From positions 62,001-126,000 of the forward strand of contig JAMXBD010001394.1 in NCBI GenBank assembly GCA_024138025.1: a stretch of 64,000 bases of DNA, in the 5' to 3' direction. Position 1 is the first letter of the stretch, and every line of letters begins with the position of its first letter. A model generated the notes under the pieces. It was not told the origin of the DNA, did no database searches, and saw nothing but the letters and a program-made list of their open reading frames with translations. Below, piece by piece: positions 11,191 to 24,776 of the stretch. Origin of the DNA: Combretum micranthum (Eukaryota > Streptophyta > Magnoliopsida > Myrtales > Combretaceae). The position numbers were made by a program, and so were the translations under genes.

Positions 11191-12970
11191 GTTATTATAA
11201 TTATTGTTATCATTATTTTTATTAGTTTATTGATATTAATAATTATTTTTGGTACTATTATTGAGTAATTATTAATGTTTTATTATTTTCGAAAAGAGAA
11301 AAATAATTTCGAAAATAGAATATAATTAAGTTAATAAATTCTTTTATTAGTGAGTATGTTTTCATAGAAAGATATATATATGTATAAATTACGAGTTAGT
11401 GAATACTAAGTATATACTAATATTTATATATAAATAGATAACAATGGAAATTAATACTCCAAATTTGTGAGTATAGGAACATCTATACTTTATCAGAAAA
11501 TTTATAAGTAATTTAAAAGAAAACTGATATTTTTGGACAATAAAGATGAATTAACCAAGTTATTAAACTTTCCAAATACCTAATTGATAGATTCACATAT
11601 CCAATCAAATCAATAAAATAAAACTGTAAGTATAATGATTTAGAACTTAGAACTTTTCGAAAGAAGTAATTAAGAATAAATGGAAACCTGGCAAACCATT
11701 GAACACTTAGATATTCATAGAAACTAAATTGTATAGTCTGAGATCTTAATATTTATATTATTTATCTCAATAGGTGACTCGGGTATTGGAGAGGACCTAC
11801 CTGAAGATTACTACGATTAAATAGGATGGGCAGGTGAGTGACTCAGTCTTATTACATTGATTGTGCTTGTACTAGTAGTGAACCTTAAATAAAAAGATAA
11901 TGAAAATTGGTGATTTGTTTGAAATATGAAAGTTGTGTATTGTGTTCCATTGATGGCCATGTCACTCTAAAATAAGTGATAACACAGTTGCATGTATCTT
12001 GATAATGTATGTAGTATCTATTTGAGTGTCTGTATTGCTTGATCACCCCCAAATTGACTAAAAACTACTGGTACCATAATGGAAAATAATCATGCATTAC
12101 ATACTACGCATAAAAAGCATTGAGTAAGTGGTAGCCTACTACGTGTTAGTTTCTCGGATCTCTGGTAATGCTTGAATTATCTAGGCCAGAGAGCTATTAG
12201 TTAATTACAAGATTACTTTTGTTCTGTTAATACCATATGAACTACATGGTAAACGAAGGACGCCGCTTATGGTATTACATGGGAATAACTAACACTTAGT
12301 AGAGTTTCTAAAGCTAAAACAGGAAATAAATAATGGAACATGATAAGCTTAAAGAGATAATTAAATTTGAGATTATTATTTCCTGGAAGCTTAAGTCTCT
12401 CCTGGGTAAGTGGACCATAGATTGTGATCCTTCAACCCCAATGGGAGGGCGTAAATCTCCATCCTGTTTGGATTCCGGGTTATCCAAGCTTGTAGTGTTC
12501 ATTTGTGTGATTGATGCATTTCATATGATTGTTAAATAACTTGTATGATATGTGTAATAAGTTCTGGTTATTCACTAAGCTTGTGTTTTAGCTCACACTC
12601 CCACAGTCCTTTCAGGTTCACTCTGCGACGCTGGCTCATTACTAGCAGGAGCATGGTCCGGTAAGAGATTAAGCCAGAAGTTTTAAAGTTTAGTATAGGA
12701 TTAGAATATCTATATCTGTAGTAGTCTTTTGATGCATTTAATGTGCATTAGAATCATTAGTTAAGGTTGTAAGGACTTATAAAGTATGATCTGTAATATT
12801 ATAGTTTGTAAAAGTTGTTTACTAGTTTACATCTTATATATGTTTGTTTATTCCATCCAAGCAACTAAAAGATCCTGTTTTTGAAAATCATGTCATTCCT
12901 AGAAGGTAAACTAATAATGGTAATTGAATGATTTTTGATTATCATTATTAGATACCCTCGGGGCGTGACA

Positions 12971-14058
12971 TATATAATATAGTATATATATATATCTAGA
13001 CTGTTTAGTAAGTATTATAATTGCAGACATATGTTTTGATAACCTTCTTACAAGGGAGTTCTGTTTGAGGGATGTAAGTGAACAATTTTAAAAATTAGGA
13101 GTGTCATAAATACAATTTCCAAATCAAGTAAATTAAGATTGTATATAATGAACGGGTGCAAATAGAAATGGTGTTGTTATTATCTATCATCTTAATACCA
13201 ATCTTCCAGTAAGGTCAGCTATTTCAAATCTCCTCTTTCGTTGTAATAAAAAAAAATCATTATTTCATATATATAATTATGAACCTCAATTACAAATCCT
13301 AGGTACAATGTTAGATCCTTTGGGACCTCCTTCTCCTAAGAATGTTTTTACTTTATGATAAAGTTATTCATTTAGGATCTTAAGCGCCATGTCAACTTGC
13401 TCCCATTTTTTATTATTTAATTTTGACATTAGCTTGATACTTAAAAACTGAATATATAAATAAAATTAAGACCATTTTTGCAATCATTCACGAAAGACCT
13501 AAGATTTTGTAATAAGGAAACAATTATAATGGTGAAAAATTCCTCCGAAATGACACTATCTTTGCATATGCTTAAACACAATTTTAAAAAGAAATCACCT
13601 ACTTTATGTGAATGAGGAAAATGCCAAGTTACTTGCCTGAGTAAATATCTAAATACCAATCTTTTTACAGGTATATCTGATCTCAGAAACCTTAAATTCT
13701 TTGTTATTCTCTAAAACCTAAAATTTTAGTTTAGAGTGCAAACCTAGCAGAAATAAACAAATAAAACTTCAAAAACTTTTCTTGCAAAAACTAAAACTTT
13801 GAGATTTACTTACAAGAATAAAACATAAAATTTTGATTAAAAAACAGGAAAAGATGTTACAACTTACAACGATAGAATCTGTGAGAAATAAACTAAGCAC
13901 TCAAGTCCAGTCTAGATGATGAGGTTAAAGAATAGAAAAATGGAACCTAATTGTAACTTCAAGTAAAAAATTGGCCTTAATTCTTAAATTCTGATTGATA
14001 ATCGAAATCATGTTAAATAAGAAATCCGAGTTGTTCAGTAAAAAAAAAAAAAAAAAGT
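12971..14058 (+). repeat. Duplicated block A, part 3
   Basis: This aligns with about 56990-57977 of block B, including GTTCTGTTTGAGGGATGTAA and the segment around GTAATAAGGAAACAATTATA. A 72-codon reverse frame at 13441-13659 (containing QVTWHFPHSHK) is open here, but the block B copy has a length change in its T-run near 57605 that breaks the frame. It may be a decayed exon, but I cannot name it. Detectable homology ends at the A-run at 14041-14056. Confidence 0.8.
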
Positions 14059-15063
14059 TCCTTTAGCATCATACATTTAGAATCTATGAGTTAAATTGAG
14101 AAAAAATCCATGCATAGGAGTAAAATAGCACGAAGCAAGTACGAAAAAGCCTTATTAAATGCCAAGCAATCCATCTATATGATGTTTTGATCAGCTAAGA
14201 GGGCAACTCGGACAACCGTATAGCCTTCCTAGTCGGCCAGACGGATCGGAGTTAGAGCCTAGTTGATCCTGATCTTTAGGTGATTGGTGCATGTATCATG
14301 AGCTGATATATTAATATTTATGTATGTTTAAATATTATATATCCCACTAGGTAGACGTGATTGAGGGCGGGTGAGTAAATATTAAATACAATAATATAAT
14401 AAAATTTTAAATATAAACTAATTATTAGATGATATACATACATAATGCCACCTCCCCCAAACAGCACCTAATAGTGGTATTTTACAGGCTGTTATTTAGT
14501 GTGTGGCCCAGTAAATGACAACCACCTCGTGTCTTAAGTCACGAGACTCCTATTTATCAACTTGCACTCAAATAAATTATTTAAAGATAATTTAATAAGA
14601 AAATACAATTAATTATTTCAAAATGCAAGAGCCTTTTAGGATGGTCGTGAATCGATATCCCCACCAAATAATAAGATCCAGGAATTCATTTCTTTAATTT
14701 TCTTTTAAATAGTCAAGTATATATAAGAAATAATTGAGTTTTGGCTCCTCAATTAATCCTAGCATGTAAGTTCTAAATAAGAGTAGCACTCTTCGCTCAG
14801 ACTCTAGCCCATTTTACGAGTTGCTTGGATTATCTAATTTTCATTATTATTAGTATTAGTATAATCTGCATTTATCTTATATGAATTTGATCTATATCTA
14901 GTTTGTTTAATCTTTTTATGAGTAAAAATATTTGTTTTTCATCTGTATTTATTTATAGAAACAATCTAATTAAAACAACAAAAATAACCAAAACAACCAA
15001 AAACTGATCAACCAAATAGGACCAACAATAACTTATAGAGAAGATAACTTGAAAGGGTGTGAG
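14059..15063. other. Unassigned AT-rich DNA
   Basis: I see no coding frame of note, repeat pair or transposon terminus I can support. A slightly GC-richer patch near 14195-14265 (around GGCCAGACGGATCGGAG) has no recognisable identity. Confidence 0.6.
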
Positions 15064-16391
15064 CAGGGGCATGTCTAGCATCTAGGGGGATGAAGGGGGC
15101 CCCCCCTCCTGACCAAGGAATTTTTTTTTTATTTTATTGAAAATAAAATATGTATATATGCCACATGTATATTATAAAGAGTAAACCATACTAATATAGC
15201 CTAGTGGTTAAGCCAATAGCTTTATGTCTTCAATATGCATTTATTACATGGCTACTTCTTTCTTTACTCTTTCTCTCTCTCTAATGTCACATTTGTACGC
15301 ATGAATGATTTGGAATGGAATGAGTTTGTAAATGATAAATGCATTCCTATGTTTGGGAGATTACATGGAATGTAACAGCTAAAAGTGTAATTGTTGGGAA
15401 TGCCCTTAGTAATAAATGCAAAATATTAATACATAATAGGATAAAAAAAATAATTACACTCATATAATTAATAAGAGTTGACTGGAATACGATTCCGCCT
15501 TTGAATTTCCTTCAAAGCCGGAATCGTTGATTCCATGTAATCACGATTCCGGCTTCTAAAAACTCTTCCAAACCGGGAAAGGGAATGGAAGCAGAATCAC
15601 GATTTCATTTCAGCCATTCCTACATACCAAACGTGCCATAACTTTTTGCCTTTTACAATAACTAATAGCATTAATTTTTTTTATCATAATATTATATCTA
15701 ACGAAATAAATTCTTTTTTAAATAAATATTTTTATTTAAGTATACCACAAATAATAATTACATTATCATATATATTGCAAATGAATCTTATTACATACTA
15801 AATATACAATTTGATTTAGTAGTATTATTTTTCTACAATTAATGTTATTAAAATACATATGGATTATTTGATAGCTATCTTATCTGAGGAAGCTTCTATA
15901 CAGGACCGTCTAATTAACCATCTAACTATTAAAATAAATATAATAATTGGAATATTAACTATTTTAGTGATTCGATCACAGTTAGATATTATGTGAGTTG
16001 TTGGATAATGACGAGACTAGTTTCATCAAAATTAATGATAAGACCATAAAATTCTCCCTATCTGAATATATTTTATGATCTTTTTTTTATTAAAAACAAA
16101 ACTTATAAGTATATAAACTCTATATTTTACATTATCAATTAGTTTTTAAGTGACATATATACAATCTCTTACAAAATAAACTAAATACTTTCAATTATTG
16201 CTTAAACGGATATTTTCATGAAATTTTAAAAAATATGACATTGAAATCCTTAACAAAATTCTCATAAATATGTAAGATATAATATCTAGTAGATATAATA
16301 AATAATTTTAAGATTAACTTAATTAGGATTTGCACCCCACCCTCCTCCTCCTCCTCCTTCTCTTAGTCTTACAATACTGCATCCATCCCTA
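15064..16391. mobile_element. Non-autonomous hAT-like element
   Basis: The left end CAGGGGCATGTCTAG and right end ...CATCCATCCCTA form short imperfect inverted termini of the C/TAGGG type usual in hAT elements. They are flanked by an 8-bp duplication with one mismatch, GGTGTGAG (15056-15063) and GGTGTAAG (16392-16399). The ends are GC-rich (a G-run then CCCCCCC on the left, repeated CTC on the right) and the interior is AT-rich with no transposase. A second smaller insertion with GATTCC/GGAATC motifs appears to sit at about 15330-15645. Confidence 0.55.
15515..15555. repeat. 41-nt palindrome inside the hAT-like element
   Basis: AAGCCGGAATCGT (15515-15527) pairs perfectly with ACGATTCCGGCTT (15543-15555). 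The inner TGATT and AATCA extend the stem with one bulged base, leaving about six unpaired bases. Flanking GATTCC and GGAATC words suggest it is part of a small nested MITE. Confidence 0.7.
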
Positions 16392-16399
16392 GGTGTAAG

Positions 16400-17865
16400 C
16401 AACTATTGCTTGTTGAGATTCCTCTCTCATATTATACACGATAAACAATAGTAAACAAGTTATCAGAATTAATGTAATGCAACCATTCATAACAGATGAA
16501 TGCAACAGCTAACTAGTAACTGTATAGGATCAAGAGTATAACCCTCTCACCATGGGTTAGGAAATAAAACCCCTACACATAGAGAAAATACTGTCGAACC
16601 CGGGGGCTAATATCGCCTAATTTTGATTTTTAGAAAAAAAGAAGCATACACGTAGGTAGAAATGGAAAAAATTTGGGAACATAGTTGTGTAGTGTGCGCA
16701 CACTACCACACCCTCAAGCAATGAATACTACTCTACGCTTCATTCAAAGAATGGGACTTCATAATACCACTTAGTTTTCAAATGTTGGAATAAGGTAATA
16801 CTGTAAGATGTAAATCATCCTATGGCCTCGATGTGCCATTGTGTAAGTGATGACCTTCATTTAATTATATGAAAATTTATTCTATGCATGATAGATTTAT
16901 CATATTGTTAAATGTAATTGAATCCAATTAATTATATGACCACAAAATATCACAACACTCAACAATATATATATATATATATATATTCCATCCAGATAAA
17001 GCATTTTCACAAATCATAGTCAGTTTAAAACATAAATTTAGGTGTAGCAACCAAACAACCAAGATCAAACAGGTGCATAACCCCATTATAACCCACATTT
17101 GAATTATGCTCATAGTATACATTACGTACACTAAAAATCATTACCAATAACTCACCCATTGATTCACTTAATCAAAAGTATATACAATAATTTGGCTCTA
17201 TCGCCATTGTTGTTGCCACGTGAAAAGTTTTATCATTTCAAAGAGAACTCTAAAGTTTTGTGTCCTTCTTTAATAGTATTTAATTTTATGAGATAAAAAA
17301 AAGTTATGAATACATCATTTTATTTATATGTTTTACGGTCTTTTACAAGCTTAGACAAGTTTTGAGAGCATGACCTACAAATAATTAAAAAAACACCATA
17401 ATGCCTGTGTGAATTTAATGATACCAATGTTTAATTTGATCCGGATATATATGTGTGTATATCATATATCCTAATTTGGCCAATGGCATCATGCACAAGT
17501 GAATGCTCAAACCTTAAAATTTTGAGACCTTTTCCCATAATTCAGGCCAGCAAGAAGGTGTTACCTGTTACCACTCATACCTCCTATTCTATTTAAGAAC
17601 GATTTGATTTTTTGCCATATATATATATATATATATATATTTAAAAAGTCATTAAGGTTTATAACAAACGCTAATGCACAATGCGACAATTTTGAGTATA
17701 TTATAAAATACTTCTTTTAATTAATAATTGTTTTCAATTCGATATTGACGCATGATGTCAAAAATCTAAAATGGAGTTGAAAGCTTTTAGATTTTAGATT
17801 TGTTTTTTAATTTTTTTTAATACTAGACTTAATCACTATGTTTCAAAAGGCTTTTTCATTGATTT
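16400..17865. other. Unassigned AT-rich DNA
   Basis: No supported gene or element is visible. The stretch contains TA dinucleotide runs at 16964-16986 and 17618-17640 and scattered short frames with no recognisable motif. Confidence 0.6.
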
Positions 17866-17869
17866 GCTT

Positions 17870-18440
17870 TGCCGCATGCAAATGAGCTAGTTACTTGAGC
17901 TCAACTAGAGCTAGATTAGTAAGCGAACCGAGCTTAAGCCTAAAGTAAAGCTCATTTATCTAAATGAGTCGATCTCAAGTGTTAGTTTAGGCTCGCGAGC
18001 TGGCTCGTGAACATGCTTGCGACTAGGCTCGTGAATAAGCACGAGCTCATTAATAAGTTCATTGGCAAAATTGTCATTTTTTTATACATGTTATATCATA
18101 AATAACATCATAATTAAAACAAAAAAATTAATTTTTATTTAATAATTATGTATATTTATTAATAGAAATATTTATATTTATTTTAGATTTAAAAAAATGA
18201 AAAATAGGATATCTAAATAAGTCGAGCTCGAGCTTAAATTCCAAGCTCAATAAAAGGCTCTACTTGACTCGAGCTTGTTTAATAAAGGAGCCAAGTTCAA
18301 GCTCAAACTAAAACCTTTTAGCTAAATGAGCAATCTCAAGCCTTAATTTCAAGCTTGATAAAAAACTTGGCTCGAGCTCGAGCTTGAGCTTAAATTTGAT
18401 AAATTTTAAACAACCAAACCTAAGTCTCTAAAAATTCAAC
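17870..18440. repeat. GAGCTCGAGC-rich dispersed repeat
   Basis: Many overlapping copies of GAGCTCGAGC, GGCTCG, AAGCTC and TAAATGAGC occur on both strands around an AT-rich centre (18060-18200). The flanks of that centre are inverted relative to each other in style, as in a foldback or non-autonomous DNA transposon. Repeats with this vocabulary are widespread in plant genomes. I could not find a clean target duplication, so the ends are approximate. Confidence 0.45.
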
Positions 18441-18544
18441 TCCACTTGGCTCATTTGAAGTCTTAGTGTAAAAACTGACATGTACTTTATCAAAAACTTC
18501 ACATGCCAAGTCCCCAACCACGTATAATACACAAAGATATTATA

Positions 18545-21027
18545 TGTAACATTGTCTGAAAAGGAGGAGAGTTTATGCTTATTGCTTGATCAAACTATTA
18601 AAATACAAAACTTTACAAATAGTACTTATTTAAGAGTAGATAACTTTACAAAAATATATAAGATAGTGCCATCATTCACGACACTTCAAGGGTCACAAAA
18701 CCAAATTATAATATACATAATGGAAAAACTTAGGTATTCACAAAACAAAACATGGGCTTATGAGTAAGCCTTAGTCTATACTATTACATTTCAAAAATAA
18801 GGTCTTACTTTTGTCTTTTCCAAGAAAAACAACATAGAATCGTCCAAAAATCCTAGTCGTCTCATTCCTCAAGAAAAGCTTTCCCAATCCGTACCATATC
18901 CTAAGTCATCATAATATTCATCATCATTGATACCTGTAGAAGAAAAAGTGAGCCAGAGGCCTAGTACACAACAATACAAATAAATACAAAATGACACACA
19001 ATCCTAACTAATGCAATGTAAGAAGCAATAAGTTGTTTATCTTCACTTATGTAAAACAAATCAACATTGGAGTATTCAAGCTTTGATTACAATCCTGAGG
19101 GAATCGGGGGGTCTTAAGTAATAGCAATTGCTTAGGGTGTTGATATAAGCAACCTAAATATTTATATCTTCTACATAACTTTACAATTAATAATCTCATA
19201 TAGGATTCACAGCCATTACTCAACTTTACTTAATCAATCCATAATATCACCAAGTTCAACTGTGTCTATAATCATGAACGAAATCATTTATTTCCTCTTA
19301 ATAGTAAGTAAATGTTATGTCGGTACTGTTCCTCCTATTAATTATCCGCCGAGCTACTTATAAATATCATCGACTACCATGTTAACCTTGTTAACATGGT
19401 TGCTACTCCTCGGATCGGATTCAATAGTACACGCACAAATAATTCAAACAAATTTTTAAGTGAATCTTTAATTAAAGTTGATTTAACAAAGCCTACCATA
19501 GCATTCAATAAACAAGTTACTACGTACCTGGATATACAAAACTATCAGATGAGAAAACTATCAGATAAGAGACTAGTGTTCAAACACAACTGGGTAATGA
19601 AACCTATCAAGGAAAATCATTTCATATGAAACCATATTAATCCATAGTTGAATACTAAATCATTAAACCTTTATCAAACTTAAATAAAGTTCAAATCATC
19701 ACATAGTTTATATTCATACACATACAAATGCATATATACATCACATTTCACTATTTATTCATTTATTTTTTATACTTAAACAAAACCAGGAGATTTGTCA
19801 CTCCCGTGACAAGGGCCGTGATGGATATCAAAGGCGGTTGTGATGTATAATACTGCCTTGTCATGCCCGTGATAGGAGATCACGCCTACTGTTATAGTTG
19901 TAATATAAGCCATGTTAAAGAATACTCCTATGATTGCTTTATTAAAAAATTTTTCCAAAAAGCATCCGAGGAGAACACGGTCCATGTAATGAACATAATC
20001 TAGGTTGTACCACATGTGAGAAAAAGATTAGAAGGAGATCACAGACCATGTTATAGCCATGATCATTAGAAAAATATAATTTCAAGGATGTAACAGTCTT
20101 GAACACGTCTGTGATGAACATGGCATTGATTCTTTGATACTTGATTCAAAATTTTCGAAGTCCTATATCTTCTAACTCCTTAATAAGACCTTGTTTATTT
20201 GTAAAAACATATTAAAACTAACTAATAGCATAATATCAAACATCATCAAGATTACTCATACTCATATATTCATTTTACATGTATATGTACAACAATCTTA
20301 ACCTAAAAACATAAGTCCATCATTCATGCTTGTTGAACTCAATTATCAATCTAATTATTAAAGTCCTACTCATTTATTACTAACAACATTAACACACATC
20401 ATTTCATCATAAGCTCAAAAATTCATTTACTCAAACACTTGGAGTACATATGCCTATTTGGATATCTAGTTCAACATACATGTTGCCATATCATTAATTT
20501 GTCTAAAGCATCAAAGTTTTACTCCTATTCAACATCAATATCAACTAAAAAATATAATTAAACAAAACATGTAAGAAATCAACTTTACTTACTTTTATAG
20601 ATACTAAAATCAACCAAGCTTCACTTTTTCTACTTTCTTGCCTTAAATCCTCACTCTTACTTTATCATTATCTTAATTCTACACCTAGAATCTTGAGGGG
20701 TAAAGTTTAGAGGAGAAATTTGAGTTTGATTGTGTTTGCGAAGGTGATGGAGAGGAGAGAGAGAGAGAGAGAATTATTAGGTCTTTTGGAATTGATATTT
20801 TTGTTGCCTTTGACTTTTGAGGCAATTTAGAAGCCTATAGAAGATGCTTGAACAATGGCTTGGGCTTTTGTGTGTATGGGCTTGGACTTTATTTAAGAGT
20901 TGGGCTTGAGTTAAAGAGAAGGAATATTGATTTCATTGCATCAAACAACAATATTATTAAACATAATTCAATTCCACACACATGTATATATTACTACACT
21001 TATATATTTACACCAATACACATACAA
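18545..21027 (-). mobile_element. Reverse-oriented LTR-like sequence (LTR4-b)
   Basis: TGTAACATTGTCTG at 18545 could be the reverse complement of an LTR end. Internally, 19780-20110 holds repeated CCCGTGA and GCCGTGATGG words, comparable with the CCACGCCCCGTG island of LTR4-a (31055-31320). A GA microsatellite lies at 20751-20772. The right end is not defined, and a MITE follows at 21038. There is no protein domain. The assignment as an LTR rests on resemblance to LTR4-a and is tentative. Confidence 0.35.
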
Positions 21028-21037
21028 TTAAGTTTTA

Positions 21038-21411
21038 GGGTAAATTACAACAAAAGGTATCAACATTTGAGGGTAGTTCATTTAAGTTGTTAGCATTTCA
21101 ACCCGTTCAAAAGAGGAATCAACGTTTGAGAATAAATTCATTTAAAGTATCAACGTTTAAAGTGGTTAAAAAGAGTATCAACATGTTGCAAAGTAAGTCA
21201 AATAAGGTATCAATTATTAACCATTAATGAAAACTTTAGAAACTTAATTGAAAGCTTAATCGAAACGTTGATATCTTAAATGAACTTTACAAAACATTGA
21301 TACCTTATTTGACCACTTTGTAAAACAATGATATCTCTTTTGAACGAGTTAAAACGTTGATACTTAAATAAACTTACCTTCAAATGTTGTACCTTTTGGT
21401 GTAATTTATCC
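21038..21411. mobile_element. Mutator-like MITE with 10-bp target duplication
   Basis: Long inverted arms start GGGTAAATTACAACAAAAGG (left) and GGATAAATTACACCAAAAGG (right end, reverse complement), and extend about 45 bases. The flanks are identical, TTAAGTTTTA at 21028-21037 and 21412-21421. The interior is built of further inverted words (TATCAACGTTT and AAACGTTGATA), so nearly the whole 374 bp can fold back. A 9-10 bp duplication fits a Mutator-like superfamily. It has no coding capacity. Confidence 0.85.
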
Positions 21412-21421
21412 TTAAGTTTTA

Positions 21422-23636
21422 ACATATTATAGTACCAATAATTTATTGTACTAACAATTAAAATTCCTATAACATAAATTATCACAATTTAATTATGAAA
21501 TCAACAAACTAATATATGCAAATTAATTTATTAGATTTAATTTAGGTTATTTCACCTAGCTTGATTACATTTCTATTTCCATTCCTTATCTCCTTTTGAA
21601 GGTTTATTTATTTTTATTCCACTTTATTACGGATTTTTTATCTTGATTTTTTACACTATATATACTTTTTTTTTTTCGAGTATTAGGATTAAAATGTTCA
21701 CCATAAATAGATGTAATACATTAAAAGGCGTATTTATTAGGTAGTGTTAGTTTATTTTGAAAAAATTTACGTTCTTATGCAGAAGATTTCACAATTGATA
21801 TATCTTCTGCTACTTTTATAGGATATGATAATTTCTTTGATGAAATAAATTAGATTTGATTTATAACATTTTTATTTATTTAACAAATACACTTATAAAA
21901 TATTCCTTTAGTTATATATTTTTCCTCTATTTTATGTTTTTTTCAAAACAATTTAATATTTTTTCTATCACAATTTTTGCTCGTTATACATATAGATTGA
22001 ACAATTAAGTAATTGTATTTTAAATTTTATCATGCCACTTTATCTTTGCACACATATTATGGTTGCATGCTTGCTTTGTAATTATTTTTATATGTTTGTA
22101 TATTATTTAGTGTATACTTCTATGATCTTGATTGTTCTGTCAATAATCTGACCATTACAATAAATACAGAAATAGATATATTATATATATTTCAATAATG
22201 CGATCATGATTAGGTATAAATTTGATTCATTAAATAATCGATAGAATTAGTATGCTAAAATATTGATTGGACAATAAAATTTTCCTTATTACATACGTAT
22301 ATTTAGTACATTGGAACATTTTGAAACCTTTAAGTTTATTTATGACCATTATGCGTAGCACATGTTTCCTTAATTATAATTTATATGTTGACAAAATGAC
22401 AATACAACCAAATTTGAGCTAAACAGTCAAATTGCAGTAATAGGAAAAAAAACATATATTGGATTTAATGTAATAAGAAATTGAATCATATAAATCTTTC
22501 ACATTTAAGAATGATTATGTATTTTTGAAAAAGCAAATTGTTTGTTTAAATACACAAAATTTTCCTTTGTTGTGACTTTTGAATACTCCTTATCATTTTC
22601 CTTCTTACAAACGAAACTAGAATTAGGTGATAGAAATTTTGGAGTAATTCTATTTGAAGAAAAGGTAAAGGAAAATAAGCACGTAAAAGAAAGAAAGAAA
22701 AATAAATAAATATAAAAAAGTAAATCGACCCACAAATTAAGCTCATCGTTACGTGTAGCCGTGTAGGTGATGAAACATTATTAAATATAATATCCTCAAT
22801 AATTAAATGGACAATTTATTTTGCTTTTCGTCCTATTGATCCATGCGGGTTGATGCAATGCCAGCGACATAACGCCATGATATCAGCAAAATGGGAATTA
22901 AAATACTCACTTATTTGGTTAAATAAGTTCAACATGCGATTTTGTTTGACATATTTTTCAAGAAATTGCATATTGGAGATATGATTTTGTGATTGTATTA
23001 AATTGTGTAAATCACATGTGCTACATACAAGTTTGTGTTTTTTCAAAATTATATGTTCTAAATGCTATTTTGTGATGATAAAATAATAATTAAATTTGCA
23101 CGAAGTTGAAGTATATTATAATAGTTTCCTTTTTATTCATACTAGTGATTTATATAAAATTATTTATGGATTTACCGAATTATGAAGATGTAATATAGCT
23201 CTCAAGGAAAAGCATCATAGTAGGTACTATATTACGCTAGCTTATGTTCCACAGGATGCTAAAAATCCTTGGTCCAACCACAAAGCATATGGATATAACC
23301 AGACCCATCAAGTTAACATGATTAAAATCACAATACATTATTAAGCAAGAAGTCCCTTAAAAATAAACGAATAAATAAAGCCTAAAACACGATTCAATTA
23401 ACGCACTATAAACCTATGGGTCTGCTTCGAAAAAAAAAAAGAAAGGAAAAAAAAAACTATATATCGGTCTACTTTCCCTATTATATGGAGGATTCTTCCT
23501 CTCATTATATTAATTTCGTCCCATTTCTAACTTTAAAATCGTCCAATATAATCCATTGCGCACTATTAGTATATCTAAAACAAAGTCCCTTACGTGTAAA
23601 GCATAGGTGATGCCACATATAATTTTACAAAATTAT
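21422..23636. other. Unassigned AT-rich DNA
   Basis: No repeat pair, terminus or convincing frame was found. Two overlapping reverse frames near 22505-22746 are hydrophobic by virtue of T/A-rich sequence and show no family motif. Confidence 0.6.
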
Positions 23637-24776
23637 TGTAACGCCTAAGTTGTAGGCATTATAACTCGTAAAGTGTCCTTCCCTTATTAAGAACGCATTA
23701 AGGCTATAAAACACTATACCACAATAATAACAAATTTAATCACCACAACTCTCAATTGATTTACTTTAAAACATCTCATAAAAATAATCCTTAATATTCA
23801 TGAACTAACAAAAATCCAAAATGACATGTCATCAAACAAATAAAAATATGACAAACTAGTCTCATAAGATTTTCAACAACTAATAACAATCAAACATAAA
23901 ATCCATAAAGTCTTCCGTATCTCTCCACTAGATTCGACGCTCAAGATCTACAAGTCATCAACAGGATAGTCAAGTCCACTATCGCCATCCCCATTATCTA
24001 CATATAGATCATACCCTGATAGATCATAAACAACATCATCTTCATCTTGACTTGAAAGATTAAAGAAATGAGTGAAAACGCCCAGTATGCCATACCACAA
24101 ACAAATATGCATGAACATGTCAACATAATTCACATACATTCCTAAGCTAATGCAACGGCACAAATTATTATCTTTGATTAGTGAGACAAACAACACAGTT
24201 TAGAACCATATGCATCTAGTCCTAAACCTGGAGTAACTCATGACCCTGGTTCACAATCTTTATAAAATAGTTTATATACAATCTATTGATGTTGGGTACT
24301 CCCCACACATCGTTGCGTTCCGCCATACGGACTAGAATGACTTAATCTACCGAAATCATTTCCAAGTGCAACTCCACTAGAGACAACGACACATAAGGAT
24401 CATCAGGGTGCCTCATTAGTATCACACTCTACGTGGTCTTTACTGACCAAAGCCATACACATACAATACTCTTTACAATTTATATGCCGGATAAGATTTA
24501 ATCAAATTATTTTTCTAAACCTACACGTACAAGCAGTAGGTAAGGTAAGGTCATACTCGGTATTGCTTTCAATTCAAATCTACCAACAAACTTCTTAAAG
24601 AAAAGAACCTAATCTCTCAGATATCCCTGATCAACAATATGTCTCAATCAACTTCAACTTGCAATACACAATTAAACCCTAATCTTTAATTTCAGAATCT
24701 CGCTCAAAGAATCTATAACCCTAAATGTAAATCTACAAAAAGTAATTAACACGCCTATCTCTTTTTGTTCACAATT
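23637..24776 (-). mobile_element. LTR3-a, reverse-oriented LTR fragment
   Basis: Read on the reverse strand this matches 49860-50998 of LTR3-b. It shares AAAGACC...AGAGTGTGATACTAA, the GTGTGGG..AGTACCCAAC region, and the terminus GGCGTTACA (here TGTAACGCC at 23637). The 5' part of the LTR is missing because the match stops at the CACTA-like terminus at 24777. No flanking duplication can be checked. Confidence 0.65.

Larger units (their letters stand above)
8924..12970 (+). mobile_element. Solo LTR of about 4.05 kb, related to LTR2
   Basis: It starts TGAAACCCCGAAAAC and ends TCGGGGCGTGACA, with TATAT on each side (8919-8923 and 12971-12975). The rest of block B lacks it. From about 9770 to the end it is collinear with LTR2 (from about 40990 to 43977), but its first 0.85 kb is different, so the two LTRs are mosaics. 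Landmarks are a TATA-rich stretch (10050-10078), a donor-like GAG|GTAAGT at 10254/10255, a strong hairpin (10535-10572) and the shared 3' module (about 11770-12970). There is no internal domain; long-LTR Ty3/gypsy is the likeliest source. Confidence 0.85.

Noticed and set aside
15203..15220. tRNA-like A-box (TAGCCTAGTGGTTAAG) suggesting a tRNA gene or SINE
   Set aside because: No B-box (GGTTCGA type) follows at the right distance and no cloverleaf can be drawn; it is within the hAT-like element.
18545..21421. Defining LTR4-b as a solo LTR ending near 21535
   Set aside because: The flank before 18545 (TTATA) is not repeated after the candidate right end (TTTCT), so the boundary is unsupported.
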